Assembly: GCF_000521865.1 (NCBI RefSeq)
Contig: NZ_JAME01000009.1
Coordinates: 82,754-146,753 of the forward strand
Reading direction: 5' to 3'
Source: Roseivivax isoporae LMG 25204
Lineage (GTDB): Bacteria > Pseudomonadota > Alphaproteobacteria > Rhodobacterales > Rhodobacteraceae
Length of the DNA: 64,000 nt
Both the position numbers and the translations under genes were made by a program. Of this stretch, positions 8,426-15,191 are shown piece by piece. Position 1 is the stretch's first letter; every line of letters starts with the position of its first letter. The notes beneath the pieces are model-generated. The model ran no database searches. It was given only the letters and a program-made list of their open reading frames with translations, and was not told the origin of the DNA.

Positions 8426-9807
8426 GGCAGGACGCCCCGGCGGTCGGGCCGGATCGTCAGCCGGCGCTCGAGCGGCGGGACCGAGCGCTGGTGGCAATCC
8501 GCCCGGTCGCAGATCCGGCACGAGATGCCGATCGGCTCGAACGCCCCGTCGCGCCCGAGGTCGAGCCCGTCGGCATAGACCAGCGCCCCCGCATGCGCGA
8601 TCTCGCAGCCGAGCGCGATGGCGTAACGCCGCCGCGGCGCGCCGAACTGCCCGCCGGGTTTCGAGACGTCGCGCGCGAGGCTGATGTAGCGCACGCCGTC
8701 CGGCGTCTCGGCCAGCTGGCGCAGGAACTGGCCCGGCGTCTCGAACGCGCGGTGCACGTTCCAGAGCGGGCAGGCGCCGCCGAACCGGGCGAATTGCAGC
8801 CGCGTGGCCGAATGACGCTTGGTGATCGTGCCGGCCTGGTCGACGCGCACGAAGAAGAACGGCACGCCCTTGGCGCCGGGGCGCTGCAGTGTCGACAGTC
8901 GATGCGCCACCTGTTCGATCGACGCGCCGAAGCGCAGCGCCAGAAGCTCGAGATCGTGCCGCGTCTCCTGCGCCGCGGCGAGGAACCGCCGGTAGGGCAT
9001 CATCGCGGCCCCGGCAAAATAGTTGGCGAGCCCGATCTTGGCGATGGCGCGCGCCGCGTCGGACTGGAACCGGGCAAGGTCGAGCGTCGCCTCCAGCAGC
9101 GCGTCATGTTCAAGGAGCGCCACCTGCAGCATCAGCTGGAAGGTCTGCGTCTCGACCGCGCTCAGCGCCGACAGCCAGAGCGTGCCGGTCGCCGCGTCGA
9201 AGCGACGCAGCGCGCTGTCCTCGGCCAGCCGCACCTCGATGCCGCGCGCGGCGAGCCGCGCCACCGTCGCCGTCCGCAGGTCGCCCGGCGCATCGGCCTT
9301 GAGCCCCGCGCGTTCCGCCGCGCGATCCACCGCGTCGATGTAATTGTCGCAATAATGGAAGAAGTCGCGCACCTCCTCCCACGGGCTGGGCTGGAGAGGC
9401 GCGCCTTCGCGCCCGAGCGCATCGTCGAGCGAGGCGAGGCGCTCGTGCGACTGGCGGTAAGCGCGGTGCAGCTCGAGAAAGGCGCGCACGAAGGCCGGCG
9501 CGTTCGAGGCTGCGAGCCGCAGATCCGCGAGCGGCGGCGCCTCGGAGAACACGGTGTCGGTCAGCGCCTCGCGCAGGTCCGCCACCAGCCGCTCGGTGTC
9601 GCCGTGGCCGAGCTCGGTCACGTCGAAGCCGAATTCCTGCGCGAGCGACAGAAGGACCGTCGACGACACCGGCCGGTTGTTGTTCTCCATCTGGTTCAGG
9701 TACGGCAGCGAAATCCCGAGCTTGGTCGCGAAATCCTTCTGCGTCAGCGACAGCCGGCCGCGCAGGTCGCGCAGCTTGGCACCGGCATAGAGTTTCTGGA
9801 CGGGCAT
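8410..9807 (-). CDS. pccR: PccR-type short-chain fatty acyl-CoA transcriptional regulator (ScfR)
   Basis: This 465-residue protein has an N-terminal XRE-type helix-turn-helix (residues about 8-65: LRDLRGRLSLTQKDFATKLG, then LPYLNQMENNNRPVS). A long C-terminal domain follows, with a cysteine motif CRICDRADCHQRSVPP near the end. This is the layout of the ScfR family. In Rhodobacter sphaeroides PccR activates propionyl-CoA carboxylase genes and binds TTTGCAAA-type sequences. Here the gene sits beside pccB, and such sites lie before both genes, so the same role is inferred. Its own promoter carries TTTGCAGA and TTTGCAAA, suggesting autoregulation. The acyl-CoA effector is inferred from the family. 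Confidence 0.9.
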   Translation of the reverse strand: MPVQKLYAGAKLRDLRGRLSLTQKDFATKLGISLPYLNQMENNNRPVSSTVLLSLAQEFGFDVTELGHGDTERLVADLREALTDTVFSEAPPLADLRLAASNAPAFVRAFLELHRAYRQSHERLASLDDALGREGAPLQPSPWEEVRDFFHYCDNYIDAVDRAAERAGLKADAPGDLRTATVARLAARGIEVRLAEDSALRRFDAATGTLWLSALSAVETQTFQLMLQVALLEHDALLEATLDLARFQSDAARAIAKIGLANYFAGAAMMPYRRFLAAAQETRHDLELLALRFGASIEQVAHRLSTLQRPGAKGVPFFFVRVDQAGTITKRHSATRLQFARFGGACPLWNVHRAFETPGQFLRQLAETPDGVRYISLARDVSKPGGQFGAPRRRYAIALGCEIAHAGALVYADGLDLGRDGAFEPIGISCRICDRADCHQRSVPPLERRLTIRPDRRGVLPYEVG

Positions 9808-9818
9808 GGCGGCATCGC

Positions 9819-9848
9819 TTTGCAGATCAAGTCACGTGACTTTGCAAA
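9819..9848. promoter_or_regulatory. Probable PccR site upstream of pccR
   Basis: TTTGCAGA (9819-9826) and TTTGCAAA (9841-9848) lie 12-41 bases before the pccR start at 9807, starts 22 bases apart, with the palindrome GTCACGTGAC between them (9831-9840). TTTGCAAA is the published recognition sequence of the R. sphaeroides PccR. Placement next to the start suggests autoregulation. Confidence 0.6.
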
Positions 9849-9873
9849 ACCTGCCGGTGCGCCGCAAGGGCGC

Positions 9874-11100
9874 TCAGAGCGCGTCCTTGCGGGCCAGTTC
9901 GCCCTCGCGCCGGATGACAATGCCGATCGCCACCACGCCGCAGATGCCGGTCAGCAACTGGATCCACAGAAGCGGCCAGGCGCCGGTGCCCGGTTGCAGC
10001 AGCAGACCCGCCAGCGCCGAGAGGGCCGCGCCGCCGCTGATCATGATGGCGCCCGACAGCCCCGAGGCGGTGCCGGCCAGGCGCGGGCGCACCGACAGCG
10101 CACCGGCGGTGGCGTTGGGGATGGTCATGCCGTTGCCGACCCCCACGAAGCACATGAAGCCGAAGAAGCTCAGCGCCGTCCCGAGACCGGCGGCGAAGAC
10201 CAGCATGGACGCGGCGACGCCGGCCGCGTTGATGAAGGCGCCGATCAGGACCATGCGGTTGACCCCGACCCGCGCCGAGAAGCGGCCGGAGACGAAATTG
10301 CCGATCAGGTAGCCGATCGCCGGCGCCCCGAAATAGAGCCCGAGCTCCGCCGGTTCGAGCGCGAAGACCACCGAGCCCACGAAGGGCGCGCCGCCCAGGT
10401 AGGAAAAGAACGCACCCGACGAGAACGCCGCCGCCAGCGCGTAGCCCCAGAACCGCGGCGACCGCAGGAGCTCGGGATACTCGCTGAACTGCTCGCGCAG
10501 GGTCAGGCCCGAGGGCTGCGCGGTCTCGCCGAGATCCCGCCAGGTCAGCCAGTAGAGCGCGATCCCGAGAAGAAGGAGCAGCCAGAAATTGGCCTTCCAT
10601 CCGAAGACCTCGTCGAGAACGCCACCGATCGCCGGGCCGATCATCGGCACCACCGCCATGCCCATGGTCACGTAGCCGATCATCGACGCGGCCTGGTCCT
10701 GCGGGACGATATCCCGCACCACCGCGCGCGACAGGACCAGCGCGGTGACGATCGTGGCCTGCGTCATGCGGAAGGCGAGGAAGACCCAGATGTCCTGCGC
10801 GATCAGGCAGCCGATGGTGGCCAGCACGAAACACGCGATGCCGCCCAGGATCACCGGCCTGCGGCCGAGCTTGTCCGAGATCGGGCCCACGAAGATCTGC
10901 AGGACCGCGTTCACCCCGAGATAGACGGCGACCGACAGCTGCACGAGCCGGTACTCGGTGTCGAAATAGGCCACCATGGCCGGGAGGCTTGGCAGGAAGA
11001 TGTTCATCGCGAGCGCCGAGAGGCCCGAGAGCATGATCAGCGTGACGATGTGCGGCGGGGTGGCGCGGTCGAGGAACCGCGCGGCGTGTGGGCTCTGCAT
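9874..11100 (-). CDS. MFS transporter, Bcr/CflA drug-resistance type
   Basis: The 408-residue product is a 12-helix major facilitator with the motif A segment GPISDKLGRRPVILG between helices 2 and 3 and the helix-5 motif GPAIGGVLDEVFGW typical of Bcr/CflA antiporters. Such proteins expel small molecules in exchange for protons at the inner membrane. The frame is open 40 codons further upstream, through the PccR operator region, but the ATG at 11100 gives a normal N-terminus. It lies between pccR and pccB and shares a 185-base divergent promoter region with pccB. PccR control and a link to acyl or propionate export are possible but unproven. Confidence 0.85.
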   Translation of the reverse strand: MQSPHAARFLDRATPPHIVTLIMLSGLSALAMNIFLPSLPAMVAYFDTEYRLVQLSVAVYLGVNAVLQIFVGPISDKLGRRPVILGGIACFVLATIGCLIAQDIWVFLAFRMTQATIVTALVLSRAVVRDIVPQDQAASMIGYVTMGMAVVPMIGPAIGGVLDEVFGWKANFWLLLLLGIALYWLTWRDLGETAQPSGLTLREQFSEYPELLRSPRFWGYALAAAFSSGAFFSYLGGAPFVGSVVFALEPAELGLYFGAPAIGYLIGNFVSGRFSARVGVNRMVLIGAFINAAGVAASMLVFAAGLGTALSFFGFMCFVGVGNGMTIPNATAGALSVRPRLAGTASGLSGAIMISGGAALSALAGLLLQPGTGAWPLLWIQLLTGICGVVAIGIVIRREGELARKDAL

Positions 11101-11163
11101 GACGCAAGGTGGTAGGTCGCGCACCGGGGATTGTCCATCTGGGCGGGCGCGCGGGACATGTGC

Positions 11164-11180
11164 TTTGCGAGTTTGCGTAT
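11164..11180. promoter_or_regulatory. Probable PccR half-site pair, MFS/pccB promoter region (distal)
   Basis: TTTGCGAGTTTGCGTAT aligns with the operator 40 bases downstream (TTTGC-R-A-R-TTTGCG in both). It lies between the divergent MFS and pccB genes. It is more degenerate than the proximal copy. Confidence 0.5.
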
Positions 11181-11203
11181 ATGCGGCACGTTCCTTTCCA
11201 TGC

Positions 11204-11220
11204 TTTGCAAATTTGCGCAA
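11204..11220. promoter_or_regulatory. Probable PccR operator upstream of pccB
   Basis: TTTGCAAATTTGCGCAA contains TTTGCAAA directly followed by TTTGCGCAA and is centred about 75 bases before the pccB ATG. It matches the TTTGCAAA element known for PccR. A 14-base core of it recurs, inverted, at 14851-14864. Confidence 0.7.
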
Positions 11221-11285
11221 TTCCCGTTGAGACCGGGGATCGGCGCTGTATGGTCGCGGCGCGGCCGGAACAGGGAGCAGGCGAC

Positions 11286-12818
11286 ATGAAGGACATTCTG
11301 CAGGTGCTCGAGGACCGTCGCGCCGAGGCGCGGCTCGGCGGCGGCGAGACCCGGATCGCGGCGCAGCACGCCAAGGGCAAACTGACCGCGCGCGAGCGGG
11401 TCGAACTGCTGCTCGACGAGGGCTCCTTCGAGGAGTTCGACATGTTCGTCGCGCACCGCTGCACCGATTTCGGCATGGACGAGACGCGCCCCTACGGCGA
11501 CGGCGTCATCACCGGCTGGGGCACGATCAACGGACGGCTGGTCTACGTCTTCAGCCAGGACTTCACCGTCTTCGGCGGCTCGCTGTCCGAGACGCATTCC
11601 AACAAGATCTGCAAGATCATGGACATGGCGATGCAGAACGGCGCGCCGGTGATCGGGCTCAACGATTCGGGCGGCGCGCGCATCCAGGAGGGCGTCTCGA
11701 GCCTCGCGGGATATGCCGAGGTGTTCCAGCGCAACGTGCTGGCCTCGGGCGTGATCCCCCAGATCAGCGTCATCATGGGTCCCTGCGCGGGCGGGGCGGT
11801 CTATTCGCCGGCGATGACCGACTTCATCTTCATGGTGAAGGATTCCTCCTACATGTTCGTGACCGGCCCCGACGTGGTGAAGACGGTGACGAACGAGGTC
11901 GTGACGGCCGAGGAGCTCGGCGGCGCCAGCACCCACACGCGCAAGTCCTCCGTCGCCGACGCGGCCTTCGAGAACGACGTGGAGGCGCTGGCCGAGGTGC
12001 GCCGCCTCGTCGATTTCCTGCCGCTCTCGAACCGCGAGAAGCCGCCGGTGCGGCCGTTCTTCGACGAGCCCGGCCGGGTCGAGCCCTCGCTCGACACGCT
12101 GGTGCCCGAGAACGCCAACACCCCTTACGACATGAAGGAGCTGATCCTGAAGGTCGCGGACGAGGGCGATTTCTACGAGATCCAGGAAAACTTCGCCAAG
12201 AACATCATCACCGGCTTCATCCGTCTCGAGGGCCAGACCGTGGGCGTGGTGGCGAACCAGCCGATGGTCCTGGCAGGCTGCCTCGACATCGATTCGAGCC
12301 GGAAGGCCGCGCGCTTCGTGCGGTTCTGCGACTGCTTCGAGATCCCGATCCTGACCTTCGTGGACGTGCCGGGCTTCCTGCCGGGGACGACGCAGGAATA
12401 TGGCGGCGTCATCAAGCACGGGGCAAAGCTGCTTTACGCCTATGCCGAGGCGACGGTGCCGAAGGTCACGGTCATCACCCGCAAGGCCTATGGCGGCGCC
12501 TACGTGGTGATGGCATCCAAGCACCTGCGCGGCGACTTCAACTATGCCTGGCCCACTTCCGAGGTCGCCGTGATGGGGGCCAAGGGCGCGACGGAGATCC
12601 TCTACCGCTCCGAGCTGAACGATCCCGAGAAGATCGCGGCGCGCACCAAGGAATACGAGGACCGCTTCGCCAACCCCTTCGTCGCCGCCGAGAAGGGCTT
12701 CATCGACGAGGTGATCCAACCGCGGTCGACCCGGCGCCGCGTCGCGCGGGCCTTTGCCGCGCTGCGCGGCAAGAAGCTGTCGAACCCGTGGAAGAAGCAC
12801 GACAACATCCCGCTGTGA
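11286..12818 (+). CDS. pccB: Propionyl-CoA carboxylase beta subunit (carboxyltransferase)
   Basis: The 510-residue protein moves the carboxyl group from biotin to propionyl-CoA, giving methylmalonyl-CoA. Blocks typical of PccB are [14 protein letters not shown] (acyl-CoA oxyanion region), [33 protein letters not shown] and the C-terminal [17 protein letters not shown] and [12 protein letters not shown]. The ATG at 11286 is preferred because it begins [15 protein letters not shown], the usual start, and because the open frame before it crosses the operator. pccA lies 2.4 kb downstream on the same strand, separated by small genes. Confidence 0.96.
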   Translation: MKDILQVLEDRRAEARLGGGETRIAAQHAKGKLTARERVELLLDEGSFEEFDMFVAHRCTDFGMDETRPYGDGVITGWGTINGRLVYVFSQDFTVFGGSLSETHSNKICKIMDMAMQNGAPVIGLNDSGGARIQEGVSSLAGYAEVFQRNVLASGVIPQISVIMGPCAGGAVYSPAMTDFIFMVKDSSYMFVTGPDVVKTVTNEVVTAEELGGASTHTRKSSVADAAFENDVEALAEVRRLVDFLPLSNREKPPVRPFFDEPGRVEPSLDTLVPENANTPYDMKELILKVADEGDFYEIQENFAKNIITGFIRLEGQTVGVVANQPMVLAGCLDIDSSRKAARFVRFCDCFEIPILTFVDVPGFLPGTTQEYGGVIKHGAKLLYAYAEATVPKVTVITRKAYGGAYVVMASKHLRGDFNYAWPTSEVAVMGAKGATEILYRSELNDPEKIAARTKEYEDRFANPFVAAEKGFIDEVIQPRSTRRRVARAFAALRGKKLSNPWKKHDNIPL

Positions 12819-12820
12819 CC

Positions 12821-13198
12821 ATGGACGCGCCACTCTCTCCGCCGCCCCGCCGCCACGGCTGGTTCACCGCCCGGCAGGGGGCGCGCATCGTGCATGCGCG
12901 CCACTGGCCGCCGCGGTTCGACGTGTCGGCCACGGCGCGGCTGCCGCACGCGAATCTCCACAGGCTCGCCCGCGCGGTGCGCCAGGATCTGTGGCGCAAG
13001 CTGCAAGGCTTGCGCGGGTTCTCACCTGTGGTAGAAATCGAACGGCAAGGTGACGATCTGAGCATTCGCGCCGGTGGGCGCCTGCACGACAGGCAGTTTC
13101 CGCCTGACGTGGAGGAGCGGATCCGGGACCTGCTGCACTCGGCCGACGCCCGCGCACGATGGCTGTCGTGGGCTCAAGACGATCGGACGCGGACATGA
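12821..13198 (+). CDS. Uncharacterised protein between pccB and pccA
   Basis: The 125-residue product starts three bases after the pccB stop and ends in an ATGA overlap with the next gene, so it is almost surely cotranscribed with pccB. It is Arg- and Trp-rich (HARHWPPRFDVSATARLP, DLWRKLQGLRGFSPVVEIER) with no signal peptide or membrane segment. No family is recognised. Position suggests an accessory role with propionyl-CoA carboxylase or simple cotranscription. Confidence 0.72.
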   Translation: MDAPLSPPPRRHGWFTARQGARIVHARHWPPRFDVSATARLPHANLHRLARAVRQDLWRKLQGLRGFSPVVEIERQGDDLSIRAGGRLHDRQFPPDVEERIRDLLHSADARARWLSWAQDDRTRT

Positions 13199-13689
13199 CA
13201 CGCAGGTCCGTCACGACTTTCAGAGTTGCGGGCTGGTCCCGCGCCAGTGCAGCCCCGGCGGGAGGAGCTCCGAAAGGGGGCCGGGGCTGCCGCAAGAGGA
13301 CGGGACCGATCCGCCTGTCCGTCGCGGCGTTGGCTGCCGTGCTTCCGATGCCGGCTTCCGCGCAGGACGCGACCGTGGCGCTGCCGGGCGGGCAGCCGGC
13401 ATCGATTCTCGAGACATTGGCGGAGGAGGGCGGCGTCTACCGCCTGCGCCTGGTGGTGCCGGCGCTCGCCGATCTCGTCGGCGCACCCGCCGACCTGTCC
13501 GCGGCCATGGACATGGCCTGCACCGACATCGCGCTGCCGGCGCTTGCCGACGCGGCGCCCGCGCCGGCGCGCATCGTCGTCAGCATGTCTGAAATTCCAA
13601 CCGAATTCGGGATCGCCAACCCGGGCGTGCTGCAGGTTTTCGAGGCCTACACCGTCGACGGCGACCGCTGCATCTGGGAGCCGTTCTGA
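13195..13689 (+). CDS. Small secreted protein of unknown function
   Basis: The 164-residue product ends its export signal with LSVAALAAVLPMPASAQDA. The region before the hydrophobic segment is unusually long (about 40 basic residues) if the ATG at 13195 is used, but no start codon lies closer in frame. That ATG overlaps the previous stop (ATGA). The mature part holds two cysteines (DMACTDIALP, GDRCIWEPF) that could form a disulfide, plus a segment IPTEFGIANPGVLQVFEAY. Periplasmic location is inferred. It resembles DUF6497-type proteins of Rhodobacteraceae, which I recall only loosely. Confidence 0.68.
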   Translation: MTRRSVTTFRVAGWSRASAAPAGGAPKGGRGCRKRTGPIRLSVAALAAVLPMPASAQDATVALPGGQPASILETLAEEGGVYRLRLVVPALADLVGAPADLSAAMDMACTDIALPALADAAPAPARIVVSMSEIPTEFGIANPGVLQVFEAYTVDGDRCIWEPF

Positions 13690-13903
13690 TGGCCGCACAA
13701 CATTTTGGAGCCGAACCGGTCGCTCGGCGGAAGATTGCGACTTTCCAGACACAGGGAAAGTCAGTGCTGGGGGCCGGATACCCATGGCTAAAAAATTCAT
13801 TTAACTTGGGGGGTGGTCGCAAATTCGTGACTACTACATCGGGAGAGAGGCAGTCGGCGCCCGGGGTGTCCGGCTGCGTCTTGAACACATACAGGAGAAC
13901 TAG

Positions 13904-14044
13904 ATGTCCAAGAGCATCAAACTGGTCGCCATGCTGGGTTTCGTTGCCGCCGTTTCCGCTTGCGGCCAGCAGGAAGAAGAAGAAGTTGTCGTGGTCCAGC
14001 CGCCGGTCACGACCGAGCCGGTCTACACGGGCAAGTACAAGTGA
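13904..14044 (+). CDS. Very small lipoprotein (46 residues)
   Basis: The ATG at 13904 is preceded by AGGAGA. The product has a lipoprotein signal MSKSIKLVAMLGFVAAVSAC, with the lipobox cysteine at residue 20, then an acidic run EEEEVVVVQPPVTTEP and the C-terminus VYTGKYK. Only about 26 residues remain after processing. A 214-base gap separates it from the previous gene, so it may have its own promoter. Small lipoproteins of this form occur in Rhodobacteraceae, with no function known. Confidence 0.72.
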   Translation: MSKSIKLVAMLGFVAAVSACGQQEEEEVVVVQPPVTTEPVYTGKYK

Positions 14045-14125
14045 TCTGATCTCGGGACGGACCGTCCTTCGGTCCGTTCCGCCTTCGGGCGCGCCGCGGC
14101 GCTTCGTGCAGCTGGAGCGCGCCCG

Positions 14126-14485
14126 ATGATCAAGCACCGCGGCTTTCCCGGGCGCCTGCCCGGATCGGATTTCCAGTTCACCATCCGACGCGCGAACCCG
14201 CGGGGCGTCACGCCGATCGTACGGCGTGACAGATATGCCGACCGCAAACCCGCGGACCGGCGCGCGGACCTCCACTTCATGGCGGCGCTCTGGCACCATT
14301 TCGGCACCGAGCCCTTCGCCCGCGGCAACCTCGATGCCGGCCGGCTGTCCTGGCTCTTCGGCCGCGAGGTGCTGCCCTACGACGATCCTTTCGATCCCGA
14401 GGACTACGACGCGCAGCTCGTGATCGACGAGCGGGCCGCCCGCATGGCCTTTCCCGAGGCGTTCGATCCGGAGTTCTGGGCGTGA
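14126..14485 (+). CDS. Uncharacterised protein, possible pcc accessory
   Basis: The 119-residue product has a basic N-terminal half (RRANPRGVTPIVRRDRYADR) and an acidic C-terminal half (YDDPFDPEDYDAQLVIDERA, then AFDPEFWA). No signal peptide, membrane segment or known domain is seen. The coding bias matches its neighbours. It sits between the small lipoprotein gene and a 364-base gap before another small lipoprotein upstream of pccA. Confidence 0.65.
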   Translation: MIKHRGFPGRLPGSDFQFTIRRANPRGVTPIVRRDRYADRKPADRRADLHFMAALWHHFGTEPFARGNLDAGRLSWLFGREVLPYDDPFDPEDYDAQLVIDERAARMAFPEAFDPEFWA

Positions 14486-14849
14486 TTCTGCCTATTCCGG
14501 TTCCCCGTGCGCAGGAAGGAGCCGAAACCCGCGCACGTTGCATTCTCCGCTTGGCGGCATCGGAAACGGTTGCAATGGTTTCGGTGTCCCGAACAGGGTC
14601 ACATACGACGTGTCACGGCCCGTCCTTGGCGCGTATTCACCGTAACCCTTCCCCTTCCGGGCGGCTTGGCGTTTCCCCTGACCGGCCGCCCGTTTTTTCC
14701 CGACAGCCCGGCAGTCTCCCGCCTCACACTGGGCGGCTTCCCGCTCAAGTTCCGGTGAACAGGGGGTTTTCACGGAACGACGTTCGACGGAAAAGCGTTC
14801 CCGGCGCGTATACACCAGACGCCAATCCGGAACGAAGGGAGTTCTTCCA
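14486..14849. other. Gene-free stretch upstream of the small lipoprotein and pccA
   Basis: No convincing gene is seen in 364 bases. The stretch holds one terminator (14658-14698) for the genes to its left, and then about 150 bases that should contain the promoter of the small gene at 14850 and probably of pccA. No clear sigma-70 hexamers were found. Open frames here on either strand have poor codon bias and overlap the terminator. Confidence 0.6.
14658..14698 (+). terminator. Rho-independent terminator
   Basis: Arms CGGGCGGC (14658-14665) and GCCGCCCG (14685-14692) pair perfectly and are followed at once by six T. The loop is long (19 bases). It would end transcripts from the genes between pccB and 14485. 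Confidence 0.6.
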
Positions 14850-15056
14850 ATGCGCAAATTTGCACTCGTCGCCGCCGTCCTCAGCCTTGGTGGCGTTGCC
14901 GCCTGCGAAAGCAGCGACCTGCCGCGTGCGGGCGTCGGCGCCGGCGCCGGCTACCTCATCGACCGCGCTGCGGGCGGTGACGGCGTCACCGGCGCCGCGA
15001 TCGGTGCGGCTGGCGGCGTCGTCTGCGACGACGTCACCCCGGGCCTCTGCAACTGA
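14850..15056 (+). CDS. Small glycine-rich lipoprotein upstream of pccA
   Basis: The 68-residue product has a lipoprotein signal MRKFALVAAVLSLGGVAAC with the cysteine at residue 19, then a glycine-zipper-like segment (GVGAGAGYLIDRAAGGDG, GAAIGAAGG) and two further cysteines near the end (VCDDVTPGLCN). Gly-zipper lipoproteins are usually outer-membrane associated. Its first five codons (MRKFA) are themselves a copy of the pccB operator core. A strong terminator follows the gene, separating it from pccA. Confidence 0.75.
   Translation: MRKFALVAAVLSLGGVAACESSDLPRAGVGAGAGYLIDRAAGGDGVTGAAIGAAGGVVCDDVTPGLCN
14851..14864. promoter_or_regulatory. Candidate PccR site inside the start of a small gene
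   Basis: TGCGCAAATTTGCA is the exact reverse complement of bases 11206-11219 in the pccB operator. It lies in codons 1-5 of the lipoprotein gene at 14850 and 328 bases before pccA. It may be a true second operator of the pcc regulon or a coincidence of codons for MRKFA. Confidence 0.45.
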
Positions 15057-15110
15057 GGGCGACATCCACCGCGCCGCGGCCCTGAGGGCCGTCGGCACGG
15101 ACAGAGACGA

Positions 15111-15144
15111 GGCCACCGGAGCTGCCAGCTCCGGTGGCCTTTTT
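15111..15144 (+). terminator. Strong rho-independent terminator before pccA
   Basis: Arms GGCCACCGGAGCT (15111-15123) and AGCTCCGGTGGCC (15127-15139) pair perfectly over 13 bases around GCC, followed by TTTTT. It lies 48 bases before the pccA start, so either pccA has a promoter within or beyond it or readthrough matters. Confidence 0.88.
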
Positions 15145-15191
15145 CGTGCGGACATGGCGCGCAAGACGCCACCACAAGCAAAGGGACGTCC

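Noticed and set aside
14042..14090. Hairpin after the 46-residue lipoprotein gene as a terminator
   Set aside because: GGACGGACCG/CGGTCCGTTCC can pair, but no T-run follows, so it was not listed as a feature.
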